Below, piece by piece: positions 10,701 through 20,046 of a DNA stretch of 64,000 bases. The position numbers and the translations under genes are program-made. The number at the start of each line of letters is the position of its first letter. The stretch's first letter is position 1. Below the pieces are notes generated by a model. It was not told where the DNA came from. It was given only the letters and a program-made list of their open reading frames with translations, and searched no databases. Source of the stretch: an uncultured Marinicella sp. (lineage in GTDB: Bacteria > Pseudomonadota > Gammaproteobacteria > Xanthomonadales > Marinicellaceae); assembly GCA_947502595.1 (NCBI GenBank), contig CANNAM010000001.1, forward strand, positions 342,988 to 406,987, read 5' to 3'.

Positions 10701-11041
10701 TCATCAAACAATCCATTGACAAAGGTATGGATAAAACCACCGCCATTATTGAAGCCGGTAAATCACGTTTGCGGCCCATCATAATGACTACCATGACCAC
10801 AGTTTTGGGTTTGTTGCCGATGGTGGTGGCTTTTGGTGAATCAAGTGCAGGGTCTGAAATCAGAGCACCTATGGCCATAACAGTAATCGGTGGTTTGTTG
10901 GTTTCTACCTTTTTGACCTTAATTGTTATTCCAGTGATGTTTTCTTTGTTGACTCCAGACAAGCGACAGCATGCTGCTGTGACTGATCAAGGACAACACC
11001 CCGGCATCAGGCATGACAGCCAACAAGACGTAGTCAGCTAA
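7760..11041 (+). CDS. RND efflux pump inner-membrane subunit (first of a tandem pair)
   Basis: A 1,093-residue AcrB/MdtB-type proton-driven transporter. TM1 is near the N-terminus (ITRRVTVFMLAIGFILFG). The first periplasmic pore loop follows, then TM2-6 with the TM4 motif GLLVDNGIVVLEN (about residues 399-411), a cytoplasmic linker rich in K/H, the second periplasmic loop, and TM8-12 including IMLAGIVVNNAIVLIDLI. The second acidic residue of the AcrB Asp pair is Asn here (V-D-N), a variant common in several RND subfamilies. The start overlaps the adaptor gene, and the next pump begins 3 nt after its stop. Large antisense ORFs across it are shadows. Confidence 0.94.
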   Translation: MISSITQFAITRRVTVFMLAIGFILFGAIAMNSMPVTLLPSLEYPTLTIRTEYDNTGPEEMELLITKPIEESIGVVKGLSKVYSTSTTGRSDVKLQFNWDADMKSAAYDVRDRMDAVQLPLDVESPILLRFNPSTDPIMQLSLSISGDDNQAALKRLRTYADNDLKKKLDPISGVAAVKVSGGYEKEIEILPDQFKLSQLGLSINDISARLRQENINLSGGAIKQGSKMFLVRTVNQFENLDSIKQLIIKSSNGRNIKINDVATVILGHKDRKSINRLDGKEAIELAIYKEGDSNTVAVAKAVKKQLETIKAQLPAGSNLVVIDDQSAFIKDAIDNVINAAMVGGVLAVLIIYLFLNDVLATLIIAVLIPVSVISGFFFMYRAGVSFNIMSLGGVALAVGLLVDNGIVVLENINAKMRQNTLPIDAVREGTVEVGGAITASTLTTIAVFLPLVFVQGIAGQLFKDQALTVTFTLLVSLVFALILIPMLSALKHKKPKHNAETGELPYQSKTRFGHAVRHGRRTFFNVLVDVVLLLVTLPVGMLAWVLKYLLMIPTKIINAMFNALASAYRKFLPWALRNRFKVMLLAALAFISGLMILPKIGVELIPDMDASTVKINFKLPEGSTIEATDGFFKRISQQLKGSEAVELIYGYSGEGNLLDTSSLSGGENSGQITLKIKPGADKLTVQNQALELINGSPGLQSELKAGQFFDLAKPIEIELIGNDLNLLKQQAERLAKQLATDKHFINVDSGVEIGNPEVQLYFDQEKISTLGLNVATVANNVVNKVLGKVETTVHWQDQKMDLRVRTMESQRSSIDDIRNLIINPESSAPIRLIDVAEVKIAEGPGYILRRNQDRTVVVSADIKDIALGDAVTQVEQLLSQANIHPLVIAKVTGQNEDLESSNQSMVFALSLAVFLVYMILASQFESFIHPFVILFSVPLAFIGAVWALYLSHTSISVVVFIGLIMLAGIVVNNAIVLIDLIKQSIDKGMDKTTAIIEAGKSRLRPIIMTTMTTVLGLLPMVVAFGESSAGSEIRAPMAITVIGGLLVSTFLTLIVIPVMFSLLTPDKRQHAAVTDQGQHPGIRHDSQQDVVS

Positions 11042-11044
11042 GCA

Positions 11045-14000
11045 ATGAAACAAATTTCACAACCTTCAACAGATAACCAAGCCACGGGCATCACTCGATT
11101 GGCCAGCTTTTCAATGGCCCGACCAGTTACCATCAGTATGCTGTTTTTGTCGTTGGTGACATTTGGTTTAATATCTTCTAAGCTCTTGCCGCTGGAAAGT
11201 TGGCCTGAAATTAAATTGCCCTTTTTGATTGTGGTGGTGCCATATGACGCAGGCACACCGCAAGAGGTTGAAAGGAGCATCACAAGACCTATGGAAGAAG
11301 CTTTAGCCACCATTGGTGATGTGGTACAAATGAACTCCAACTCAACCACCAATGCCAGTAACACTTTTATGCTGTTTAATTTGGATGTTGATATTGATGA
11401 AAAAATCATGCTGGTCAATGAACAAATTGATTTGATTCGCAGTGACTTGCCATCTGACGTTCGGCAAATTTTTATCCGCAAGGAACAACCTGGCAGTGAA
11501 GCGATGATGAAGATTCGCATCATAGGTGACCGCGATTTAGAGGGCGCTTACGATGTGTTGAACCAGTACTTGGTGAAACCTCTGCAACGCATTCCAGGAG
11601 TTGCCAGGGTTGAACTGCAAGGCATTGAACCACTTGAAATCAGCATCAATTTAGACAATGAGCGCATGAAGCGTTATGGCATTGGTTTTAATGAATTACA
11701 AAGCAAGTTAAGTAACCTCAATTTCACCATCAAGTCGGGTAATTTTTTCACTGCCAATCAAGCCATCAGGTTGTCGCCAAAATCGCAAGCTACGGACATC
11801 AATGAGTACCGTAATTTGATATTAAATCAAAACAACATCAGGTTGAAGGACATTGCCAGCATTGAGTTAATCAATGGTGAACGTGATTATGCCCGTCATC
11901 TGAACCGTAAATATTCAGTTGGCATTGAGATTTTCAAAGAATCAACAGCCAACCTTGTAGCGGTAGGTGATCAGGTATTGAGCACCATCAATGAAATCAG
12001 TCAAACCGACCAAATGAGTGGCATTAAATTGGTCTTCTTAGACAACCAAGCTGAAGGTGTGACCAATTCTTTAAAAGATGTAGTGACTGCAGGGATAACC
12101 GGCTCATTGTTGTCTTTGATTGTACTGTTTGTGTTTTTACGTAACCTACCGATGACACTGATTATTTCTATGTCAATCCCCATCTCTATCATCATCACCT
12201 TGGGTGTGTTGTACTTCACTGGCATCAGTTTAAATAACCTGTCTTTAATGGGTTTGATGTTGGCAGTAGGCATGTTGGTGGATAATTCGGTGGTCATCAC
12301 TGAAAGTGTTTACACCCAAAGACAGCTTGATCCAGGCAACCCTCAAGCAGCTCTTATCAGAGGGGTTAAATTAGTCATAAAACCTGTTATTGCAGGCACC
12401 TTAACCACCATCTGTGTTTTTTTACCAGTAATTGTCGGCGAAGGCAATTTACTGGCTATATTTTTAACCCATGTGGCGGTGGCCATCATCGCTTCATTGG
12501 TCATTTCATTGATGCTTTCAATTTCGGTCGTACCGATGGCGATTGGTTTGTTTGTAAAACAACAAAAAGTACATAAGGCTGATTTAGAAGCCCGTTTGTT
12601 TGAACGTTGGGGGCAGGTTAAAAAACGTTATAAATTTCTACTGATTGTTGGTGCCTACATACTGATGTATGTTTTATCGAAAGTCATGCAAATGCCTACA
12701 GAGAACTTTGCAATTTTCGCTTATGTTTCCATGTTCTTTTTATTCAGCTTGTTTTTGATGCGGAATTACCGGTCTATTTTGGTGTTTTTCCTGCAACGCC
12801 GCTGGGTTACCGTGTTCAGTTCATTGTCGTTGATTGTGGTTTGCATGGTGTTCTATTTTTCGATGCGTCAAGATGACGGTACTGGACAATCTGTCAGTCG
12901 AAATTTTTGGTTGCCTTACCATGTCAATGGCACATTCACCTTGGAAAGGATGAAAAAAGATGTGGATCGAATAGAAGATTACTTGTATGCCAACAAGGAC
13001 CGTTTTGAAATCGACTCAGTGTATTCCTATTACAATGAAAACGGTTATGCATCATCGATGATTTCTTTGATCGATGTGGAGAAGGCCACCAAAACTGTGG
13101 CGCAAATCAAACAAGAAATCATAGCTGACCTGCCTGAAATTGCCATGGGCGAACCTTCATTTCAATGGCGCAGCAATATAGGCTCGCAAGGCATCAAGTT
13201 TTATATTCAGGGAGAGTCGGCTGAATTTATTCGCGATGAAATGCTGGATGAAGTGATGTTTATGCTGGGTAATGTAGAAAACGTCACCAACGTACAAGTT
13301 GAACAAAAAAATAACCGCGAAGAACTTCAGGTTAATGTCAACCGTGAACGGGCCTTGAATTTAGGTTTGAACCCAACAGATGTTGCGCAGTCGGTATCTA
13401 TTGCCATGCGCGGCATGAATTTAAAAGAGTATGTGTCTGAGACCGGTGAAATTCCAGTCAAAATGCGCTTTTACAAAAAAGGTCAGTTTGAAATTGAACA
13501 ACTGATGAATTTACCGATTAAAAATTCAGACGGCGTATCAATCCCATTGAACAATGTGGCGGACATCAAATCGACCAGTTCTCCACAACGCCTGTTTCGT
13601 TTAGGGCGAATGAATTCGGTACAAATTGATTTGGATGTAGAGGATGACAGCAATGTCAAAGAAGTCAGGGAAGCCATCGAAACGGTGATGGCAAATTACA
13701 ACTTCCCCAGTGGTTATACTTGGACCTTTAATTTAGACGGTAACGGTGCCAATATTTCATTGGCTGATCTCATTATGCCGTTTGTGATTGCTTTGTTGGT
13801 CATATTCATGGTTATGGCAGCCATGTTTGAATCCTTGCTGTTTCCTATCTGTGTGTACAATACTATCTTGTTCTCCATCTTAGGTATCTTTTTGTTTTTT
13901 GCCCTCACTGGCACCACCTTTAATGTAATGGCAGGTATTGGCGCCATGATTTTGGTTGGGGTGGTGGTTAATAATGGAATTGTACTGATTGATCACATCA

Positions 14001-14386
14001 ATAACTTAAGGGCCCAGGGTTTGAACCGTTTCGATGCCGTGGTACAAGGAGGGATGGACAGAATTAGACCGGTGTTGATGACTGTTTCAACCACTGTGGT
14101 GGGCTTGTTGCCCTTGAGTATCAGCGTTTCTGCAGTGGGCGGTGGTAATGGACCCAGTTATTTCCCGATGGCCCGTGCCATCATTGGTGGTTTGACATTT
14201 TCCACCATCATCAGCTTGGTTTTATTGCCTTGTATTTATTGTTGGTTGGACGATTTAAGCCTGTGGTCAAAACAGCGATACAGTGTGCTTTTGAATCGTT
14301 TGCGACGTTTGGCCTCGCATGGGCTGTTAAACACAAGATTGAAAACCACAAGCAAAGTTGAGCAACCATCTATTGAGACTGATTGA
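11045..14386 (+). CDS. RND efflux pump inner-membrane subunit (second of a tandem pair)
   Basis: A 1,113-residue RND transporter homologous to the preceding one but clearly diverged. The TM4 motif is GMLVDNSVVITES (about residues 409-421) and the TM10 region is GVVVNNGIVLIDHI. The middle linker carries two additional hydrophobic segments (about residues 535-600). With the shared adaptor this gives an A-B-C operon layout like MdtABC, where two different pump subunits form a mixed trimer. Whether these two do so is inference. Substrate unknown, and no dedicated regulator adjoins the operon. Confidence 0.92.
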   Translation: MKQISQPSTDNQATGITRLASFSMARPVTISMLFLSLVTFGLISSKLLPLESWPEIKLPFLIVVVPYDAGTPQEVERSITRPMEEALATIGDVVQMNSNSTTNASNTFMLFNLDVDIDEKIMLVNEQIDLIRSDLPSDVRQIFIRKEQPGSEAMMKIRIIGDRDLEGAYDVLNQYLVKPLQRIPGVARVELQGIEPLEISINLDNERMKRYGIGFNELQSKLSNLNFTIKSGNFFTANQAIRLSPKSQATDINEYRNLILNQNNIRLKDIASIELINGERDYARHLNRKYSVGIEIFKESTANLVAVGDQVLSTINEISQTDQMSGIKLVFLDNQAEGVTNSLKDVVTAGITGSLLSLIVLFVFLRNLPMTLIISMSIPISIIITLGVLYFTGISLNNLSLMGLMLAVGMLVDNSVVITESVYTQRQLDPGNPQAALIRGVKLVIKPVIAGTLTTICVFLPVIVGEGNLLAIFLTHVAVAIIASLVISLMLSISVVPMAIGLFVKQQKVHKADLEARLFERWGQVKKRYKFLLIVGAYILMYVLSKVMQMPTENFAIFAYVSMFFLFSLFLMRNYRSILVFFLQRRWVTVFSSLSLIVVCMVFYFSMRQDDGTGQSVSRNFWLPYHVNGTFTLERMKKDVDRIEDYLYANKDRFEIDSVYSYYNENGYASSMISLIDVEKATKTVAQIKQEIIADLPEIAMGEPSFQWRSNIGSQGIKFYIQGESAEFIRDEMLDEVMFMLGNVENVTNVQVEQKNNREELQVNVNRERALNLGLNPTDVAQSVSIAMRGMNLKEYVSETGEIPVKMRFYKKGQFEIEQLMNLPIKNSDGVSIPLNNVADIKSTSSPQRLFRLGRMNSVQIDLDVEDDSNVKEVREAIETVMANYNFPSGYTWTFNLDGNGANISLADLIMPFVIALLVIFMVMAAMFESLLFPICVYNTILFSILGIFLFFALTGTTFNVMAGIGAMILVGVVVNNGIVLIDHINNLRAQGLNRFDAVVQGGMDRIRPVLMTVSTTVVGLLPLSISVSAVGGGNGPSYFPMARAIIGGLTFSTIISLVLLPCIYCWLDDLSLWSKQRYSVLLNRLRRLASHGLLNTRLKTTSKVEQPSIETD

Positions 14387-14510
14387 GCTATAAAACCTTT
14401 TGCTGTTATGCAAAAAATCGAAAGTATCAATCTGAATTTAGTAATGTAGAAAATGGGTCAATCCGTTAAAATAGTAACTTGTTTATTTAATCAATTACGG
14501 AGATATTTAT

Positions 14511-15116
14511 ATGGGCGTATTAGTTGGAAGAAAAGCACCTAACTTAAAAGGTGCAGCAGTATTAGGAACTGGCGAAATTGTAGACGACTACAACTTCAAA
14601 CGTGCCACCGAAGGTAAACTGAAAGTGGTTTTTTTCTACCCTTTGGATTTCACTTTCGTTTGTCCTTCTGAGTTGATTGCTTTTGATAAGCGCATGGCAG
14701 AATTTGAAAAACGCGGTGTTGAGGTAGTTGCTGTTTCTATTGACTCACAATTCACACACAATGCTTGGCGCAACACCCCAATCAATAAAGGTGGTATTGG
14801 TCCAGTTAAGTACACCATGTTTGCTGACGTTACTCACAAAGCATGTCAAAAATATGGCGTACAAACTCCAGATGGTGCCGTTGCTTTCAGGGCTTCATTC
14901 TTAATAGATGCGGACAACATGGTTCGTCACCAAGTAGTTAATGATTTGCCATTGGGCCGTAATGTTGATGAAATGTTGCGCATGGTTGACGCTTTAATCT
15001 TCCATCAAGAGCATGGCGAAGTTTGTCCAGCTGGTTGGCAAGATGGCGACAAAGGCATGAATGCATCACCAGACGGTGTGGCTGAATACTTGTCGACTGA
15101 GTCTGACAAGTTGTAA
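14511..15116 (+). CDS. Typical 2-Cys peroxiredoxin (AhpC/Prx1 type)
   Basis: A 201-residue thiol peroxidase that reduces H2O2 and organic peroxides. The peroxidatic Cys lies in FYPLDFTFVCPSE (about residue 52) and the resolving Cys in HGEVCPAGW (about residue 171), the Prx1/tryparedoxin-peroxidase arrangement. Conserved Thr and Arg residues are also present (FTFVCP; VAFRASFLID). The start is supported by GGAG about 9 nt upstream. It is monocistronic, with a terminator downstream. Reduction by thioredoxin would fit the nearby trxB, but that link is inference. Confidence 0.95.
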   Translation: MGVLVGRKAPNLKGAAVLGTGEIVDDYNFKRATEGKLKVVFFYPLDFTFVCPSELIAFDKRMAEFEKRGVEVVAVSIDSQFTHNAWRNTPINKGGIGPVKYTMFADVTHKACQKYGVQTPDGAVAFRASFLIDADNMVRHQVVNDLPLGRNVDEMLRMVDALIFHQEHGEVCPAGWQDGDKGMNASPDGVAEYLSTESDKL

Positions 15117-15171
15117 GTAAGAGATATCGCTTACCTACATCCGCTGCTGCTTTGACCAACAGCAGCAATTT

Positions 15172-15206
15172 ACGGCCTGATGGTTTATACTTTCAGGCCG
15201 TTTTTT
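15172..15206 (+). terminator. Rho-independent terminator after the peroxiredoxin gene
   Basis: The stem ACGGCCTGA/TCAGGCCGT (15172-15180 and 15193-15201) is followed by T's. A second hairpin, GCTGCTG/CAGCAGC (15143-15149 and 15160-15166), lies just upstream and may aid termination or protect the 3' end. Confidence 0.92.
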
Positions 15207-15233
15207 ATGCCCTCAACAAATGCTGAATGACCT

Positions 15234-15746
15234 ATGTTGATTGATTGGAATTACATACAACAACAGTACCAATGTATCTTAGATGAGTTGACTGTTTTAG
15301 AGCCATTGGGAAATTGGCAGCTTAAGCCACAACAACTACAACCCACTCGACATAAAACCAAATACGGCATGGCCGATAACAAAGGAGTGGTGTATATCAA
15401 CCAGGCATTTGTTGGTACCACTGCGGTCAATTTACTGGATGCCACCATCCGCCATGAATTGGCGCATTTATGTGTCGGCTTACAACAGGGTCACAACGCC
15501 ATTTTCAAAACCAAAGCAAAGCACTTCAAAGCCCATTTCGGCAAGCGAATACAGGCAGAATCAGTTCAGTTACATGATGCCATCGGCTATAAATACAGCT
15601 TGTATGCAAGCTTGGCCAATGGTGAAGAAATACTGTTTCGTCGGGTACACAGAAAACATGCCAAGTACACCCAGTACAAAGCAGGACGCTACAGGTATTT
15701 ATCTATTAAAGGCAACAAAGTTCTGAGCTTTCGGTACAGTGATTGA
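15234..15746 (+). CDS. SprT-like zinc metalloprotease-fold protein lacking the zinc-ribbon cysteines
   Basis: A 170-residue protein with the SprT-like core: HELAH at about residues 75-79 gives two zinc ligands and the catalytic Glu, and a downstream His in QGHNAIFK could be the third. In most SprT/SPRTN-type proteins the C-terminus is a zinc ribbon with two CxxC-like pairs. Here the matching segment (IL FRRVHRKHAKY onward) has no cysteines, though a beta-rich pattern remains. Relatives include E. coli SprT (about 165 residues) and eukaryotic SPRTN, which degrades DNA-protein crosslinks. Function in this organism is unknown. Confidence 0.78.
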   Translation: MLIDWNYIQQQYQCILDELTVLEPLGNWQLKPQQLQPTRHKTKYGMADNKGVVYINQAFVGTTAVNLLDATIRHELAHLCVGLQQGHNAIFKTKAKHFKAHFGKRIQAESVQLHDAIGYKYSLYASLANGEEILFRRVHRKHAKYTQYKAGRYRYLSIKGNKVLSFRYSD

Positions 15747-15804
15747 TTGTTCTCCTGGGGTGTTTTGAGTTATATTAGTCATTGCTATAACATCAGAGTG
15801 AGCC

Positions 15805-16725
15805 ATGAATAATATAACCACGATGGGTGTGTTTTTGTTGCTGTTGGGCTGTCAAAAAGCCAATCTCAATTCCATTGAATCAACTGATTCTAATCAATAT
15901 TCATTAACGCCTGCAGCTGTGGTTGCTCAGTCTAAAGCTGATGAGTGGCGTTTACTTGATGCTGAAAATACTTTGTATATGGAGTTAATCAACGGCACTG
16001 TCATTATTGAATTATTACCCAATTTAGCGCCTTTACATGTTGAAAACACCAAAGCATTGGTGCGCCAAGGGGTTTTTAATAACACCCAATTTTATCGTGT
16101 GTTGGATGGTTTTGTGGCTCAAGGTGGCCCCTTGTTTGATTCAAATAATGCCATGAAACCATTGGTTGAGGGCCAATACAGCGTGCCCAGTGAATTAACT
16201 TATCAACTGGATTTAGGTAAACACTACATTGGTTTTGATGCGAACGATGGATATGCTGATGAAACTGGCTTTTTTCACAGCTTTCCAGTGGGGCGAGATT
16301 TTAAGACTGGTGAAAGTTGGTTGCTGCATTGTTATGGTGCTTTAGGGATGGGACGTGGCAATGAATTGAACTCTGGTGGCACAGAGTTATACATCGTCAT
16401 TGGTTCAGCACAACGTTATTTAGATCGAAATGTCACTGTTTTTGGACGGGTGATTGATGGCATGCCGCATATACAAGCATTGAAAAGGAGCCAAGACCTG
16501 AACAGTGCTGTGGATTTGGCCCAGCATAACGTCATAAAGTCAATTCATGTTGCCGCTGATTTACCTGCCAGTGAATTGAAACAAATCGAGGTCATGGATA
16601 CCGGCTCTGACTCTTTCAAACAATTGTTACTAGCCAGAAAAAACCGGGTGGGTGAATGGTTTGTTTATCAACATGACTATATTGATGCATGCGCAGTACC
16701 AATCCCTGCCAGACTGAAAAGGTAA
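15805..16725 (+). CDS. Cyclophilin-type peptidyl-prolyl isomerase-like lipoprotein
   Basis: A 306-residue protein. A short signal peptide with lipobox LLGC (Cys16) is followed by a cyclophilin fold starting near residue 55: NGTVIIELLPNLAPLHVENT, then FNNTQFYRVLDGFVAQGG, the typical FxRVIxxFxxQGG region. GTELYIVIG and VTVFGRVIDGM correspond to later conserved strands. An insertion and a C-terminal extension make it longer than the usual 165-190 residues. Several active-site positions are hard to place, so catalysis is uncertain. Likely periplasmic and membrane-anchored. It converges on aat with only 4 nt between stops. Confidence 0.82.
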   Translation: MNNITTMGVFLLLLGCQKANLNSIESTDSNQYSLTPAAVVAQSKADEWRLLDAENTLYMELINGTVIIELLPNLAPLHVENTKALVRQGVFNNTQFYRVLDGFVAQGGPLFDSNNAMKPLVEGQYSVPSELTYQLDLGKHYIGFDANDGYADETGFFHSFPVGRDFKTGESWLLHCYGALGMGRGNELNSGGTELYIVIGSAQRYLDRNVTVFGRVIDGMPHIQALKRSQDLNSAVDLAQHNVIKSIHVAADLPASELKQIEVMDTGSDSFKQLLLARKNRVGEWFVYQHDYIDACAVPIPARLKR

Positions 16726-16729
16726 AAGC

Positions 16730-17368
16730 TTAAGTTAAATAAGCCAAAAACTTTTTGCGACTGATTAATTGGGCGCCCATAGACTCTAAATGGGGATTAT
16801 GTATCTGACAATCCAACAGCTTAATACCTCCTTGCAGCATGTATTGACAAAGACCGTACATGGCTAATTTAGAACCATTGCTTTGTAGCGAGAACATCGA
16901 TTCACCACAAAACACATCACCAACTTTTACTCCGTAAATACCACCGGCTAGTTGGTCATTAACTTCTACCTCTAAGCAAAAAGCATGGCCTGCTAGGAAT
17001 AACGCCGTGTAAGCTTCAATCATCTCAGGGTGAATCCAAGTGCCGCGATCCTTTCTTGGAATGTTCGCACAGTGTTTGATTACTGTATCGAAGTCACGGT
17101 TGATATAAAAAGTCGGTGGGTGTTTTTTGATGGCTTTTTGCAGGCTTCTACTGAGGTGTAACTGTTCGGGAAACAACACCATTCTGTTGGCTGGAGACCA
17201 CCACATGATGGGCTCATTTTTTGTGTACCAAGGAAAAATACCTCGGGCATAGGCTTGCATCAGCCTTTCGGTGCTTAAGTCAGCGCCAAAGCACAATAAA
17301 CCATCGGGTTCAATTAAAGCTGTTTCGCAGTCAGGGAATGCAGCTGAATCATCTAAGTATGGCAACAT
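16730..17368 (-). CDS. aat: Leucyl/phenylalanyl-tRNA--protein transferase
   Basis: A 212-residue cytoplasmic enzyme of the N-degron pathway. It moves Leu or Phe from aminoacyl-tRNA onto proteins with N-terminal Arg or Lys, marking them for ClpS/ClpAP. Signatures include GLLCFGADLS, ARGIFPWY, MWWSPANRMV and a C-terminal LLDCQIHNPHLESMGAQLIS, where the transferase core is most conserved. Slightly shorter than E. coli Aat but complete. It lies downstream of trxB on the same strand, a common gammaproteobacterial pairing. Confidence 0.96.
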   Translation of the reverse strand: MLPYLDDSAAFPDCETALIEPDGLLCFGADLSTERLMQAYARGIFPWYTKNEPIMWWSPANRMVLFPEQLHLSRSLQKAIKKHPPTFYINRDFDTVIKHCANIPRKDRGTWIHPEMIEAYTALFLAGHAFCLEVEVNDQLAGGIYGVKVGDVFCGESMFSLQSNGSKLAMYGLCQYMLQGGIKLLDCQIHNPHLESMGAQLISRKKFLAYLT

Positions 17369-17395
17369 GGTTTTGGTGCTGTGGTGGCGGTTAAA

Positions 17396-17434
17396 TCAGG
17401 CATGTGTGACTGGGTGCTAACCACCCATGCCTGA
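17396..17434. other. Inverted repeat between trxB and aat
   Basis: TCAGGCATG (17396-17404) and CATGCCTGA (17426-17434) form a 9-bp perfect stem, with an alternative inner stem TGGGTG/CACCCA. There is no convincing T-run on either strand. It could be a processing or attenuation hairpin in the trxB-aat transcript; function unknown. Confidence 0.5.
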
Positions 17435-17440
17435 ATCAGC

Positions 17441-18415
<975 letters not shown>

Positions 18416-18666
18416 TCAAAACTGAAATCATATACTTAAGTGCGCTGATTGTAAATTAGATTAAATATGTCATGACGATTGCTTTTTTAGAATACATGAA
18501 TTGACTGTTGTTTGGGTGCGAAAGACCATTGTTTAAATGTCGATTTTGTGTGGTTGATAACATTTATTGAATGTGCAGTCGGTTATAGTTAATCGGTGAT
18601 CAACGGGTCAAATAAACAGTGATTGTATTGCTGCTTTGGACTTATTTATTTTTAGCGAGGAACAGC

Positions 18667-19839
18667 ATGAAACAGACATTGATTATTTTTTACCTGATAT
18701 TATTGTCAGTATGGGTGCCAGCAAAGGCACAAATTGTAAACCCAGTATTTACCCCAATTGGCGGCGGCTTTAGTACACCTTTAGGTGTCAGAAATGCAGG
18801 TGATGGCAGCAACCGTTTGTTTGTGATTGAGCGTGCTGGTACCATCAGGGTTATTGATCCTTCTGATGAAAGCACTTCTACACTGTTTTTAAACATCTCT
18901 GCCTTGGTTGATACTTTTTTTGAAGGCGGTTTATTGGGTTTGGCTTTTCATCCAAATTTTCAGAGTAATGGCTTTTTTTATGTCAACTACACCAGAGATG
19001 GAGATGGCACCGATTCGCTGACTACGGTGATTGCCAGGTATCAGGTGGATGCCAACAATCCTATGATTGCTGACCCAAATTCAGGTGAGGAAATTTTAAC
19101 CATTGGACAGCCAGCAGGGAATCACAATGGTGGTGATTTACACTTTGGACCAGATGGTTATTTATACATTGGCATGGGTGATGGTGGCGCCAGCAGTGCC
19201 ACCTCACAAAACACAGGCAATTTATTGGGTAAAATGCTCAGAATAGAGCCCAGCGTAGAGACTGTGGTTACAGTTCCTTACCTGGTACCACCGAGTAATC
19301 CTTTTGTGGGTTCAACTGAGTTGGATGAAATTTGGTCAATTGGCTTCCGCAACCCATACCGATGGAGTTTCGATCTTGATACCGGTGACCTGTTGATTGC
19401 TGATGTTGGGGCTGGAAGTAGGGAAGAGGTCAATCTTGAATTGGCAGGTTCAGCTGGTGGCTTAAATTATGGCTGGAATTGTCGTGAGGGTTTTATTGGT
19501 GGACCGGGTGGTTGTAGCGGTACCTTTGAAGACCCCATAGTAGATTACAGCCATACTTCAGGTAGGTGCTCAATTACTGGCGGTTATCGTTATCGAGGTA
19601 TTGAGTCTACTTGGTACGGCACTGTTGTTTATGCAGATTTTTGTACTGGAGAAATCTTTGTTACCACCGAAAACACACCGGGTAATTGGTCAACTGCTGT
19701 GTTGGTGGATTTAACCAGCAGCGTTTATGGCTTTGGTGAAAGTGAAACAGGTCGCTTGTTTTATACCAATGGCAACAGTGTGGTTGAAATCAATGACGCT
19801 GATTTCAGTGATGTGATATTTGCCAGTGGTTTTGAATAA
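18667..19839 (+). CDS. Secreted PQQ-type sugar dehydrogenase (glucose/sorbosone dehydrogenase fold)
   Basis: About 390 residues from the chosen ATG at 18667, which has AGGA 8 nt upstream and begins a clean signal peptide (MKQTLIIFYLILL...). An upstream start at 18619 is possible but spoils the signal. The six-bladed propeller of soluble glucose dehydrogenase is indicated by GLLGLAFHPNF, NHNGGDLHFGPDGYLYIG (catalytic His region), GDGG, IWSIGFRNPYRWSFD and GLNYGWN. The family oxidises aldose sugars with PQQ; substrate here is unknown. The protein ends in DVIFASGFE, resembling a short tail seen on secreted proteins of some marine gammaproteobacteria. Confidence 0.88.
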   Translation: MKQTLIIFYLILLSVWVPAKAQIVNPVFTPIGGGFSTPLGVRNAGDGSNRLFVIERAGTIRVIDPSDESTSTLFLNISALVDTFFEGGLLGLAFHPNFQSNGFFYVNYTRDGDGTDSLTTVIARYQVDANNPMIADPNSGEEILTIGQPAGNHNGGDLHFGPDGYLYIGMGDGGASSATSQNTGNLLGKMLRIEPSVETVVTVPYLVPPSNPFVGSTELDEIWSIGFRNPYRWSFDLDTGDLLIADVGAGSREEVNLELAGSAGGLNYGWNCREGFIGGPGGCSGTFEDPIVDYSHTSGRCSITGGYRYRGIESTWYGTVVYADFCTGEIFVTTENTPGNWSTAVLVDLTSSVYGFGESETGRLFYTNGNSVVEINDADFSDVIFASGFE

Positions 19840-20046
19840 GTGCTTAATGCTTTGCACTGAATTAGTAACTTGGAAGGGCAAGTTAAACGTAAGATTGAGC
19901 TGTAAGGCAATGTTACAACGCTGTTGGATAACTTATAAGGTTTATAGGGTTCAGTAAGCCAATTAAAATTTGTTGAATTGATGGATTGATTGTTGGCGCA
20001 TTAAGGCTTATCCTTAGTGTTTTAATCCAATCCTATGTGAACGCTT

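Noticed and set aside
7760..14386. Naming the RND operon mdtABC
   Set aside because: The layout is similar, but sequence features are not specific enough to assign orthology by eye.
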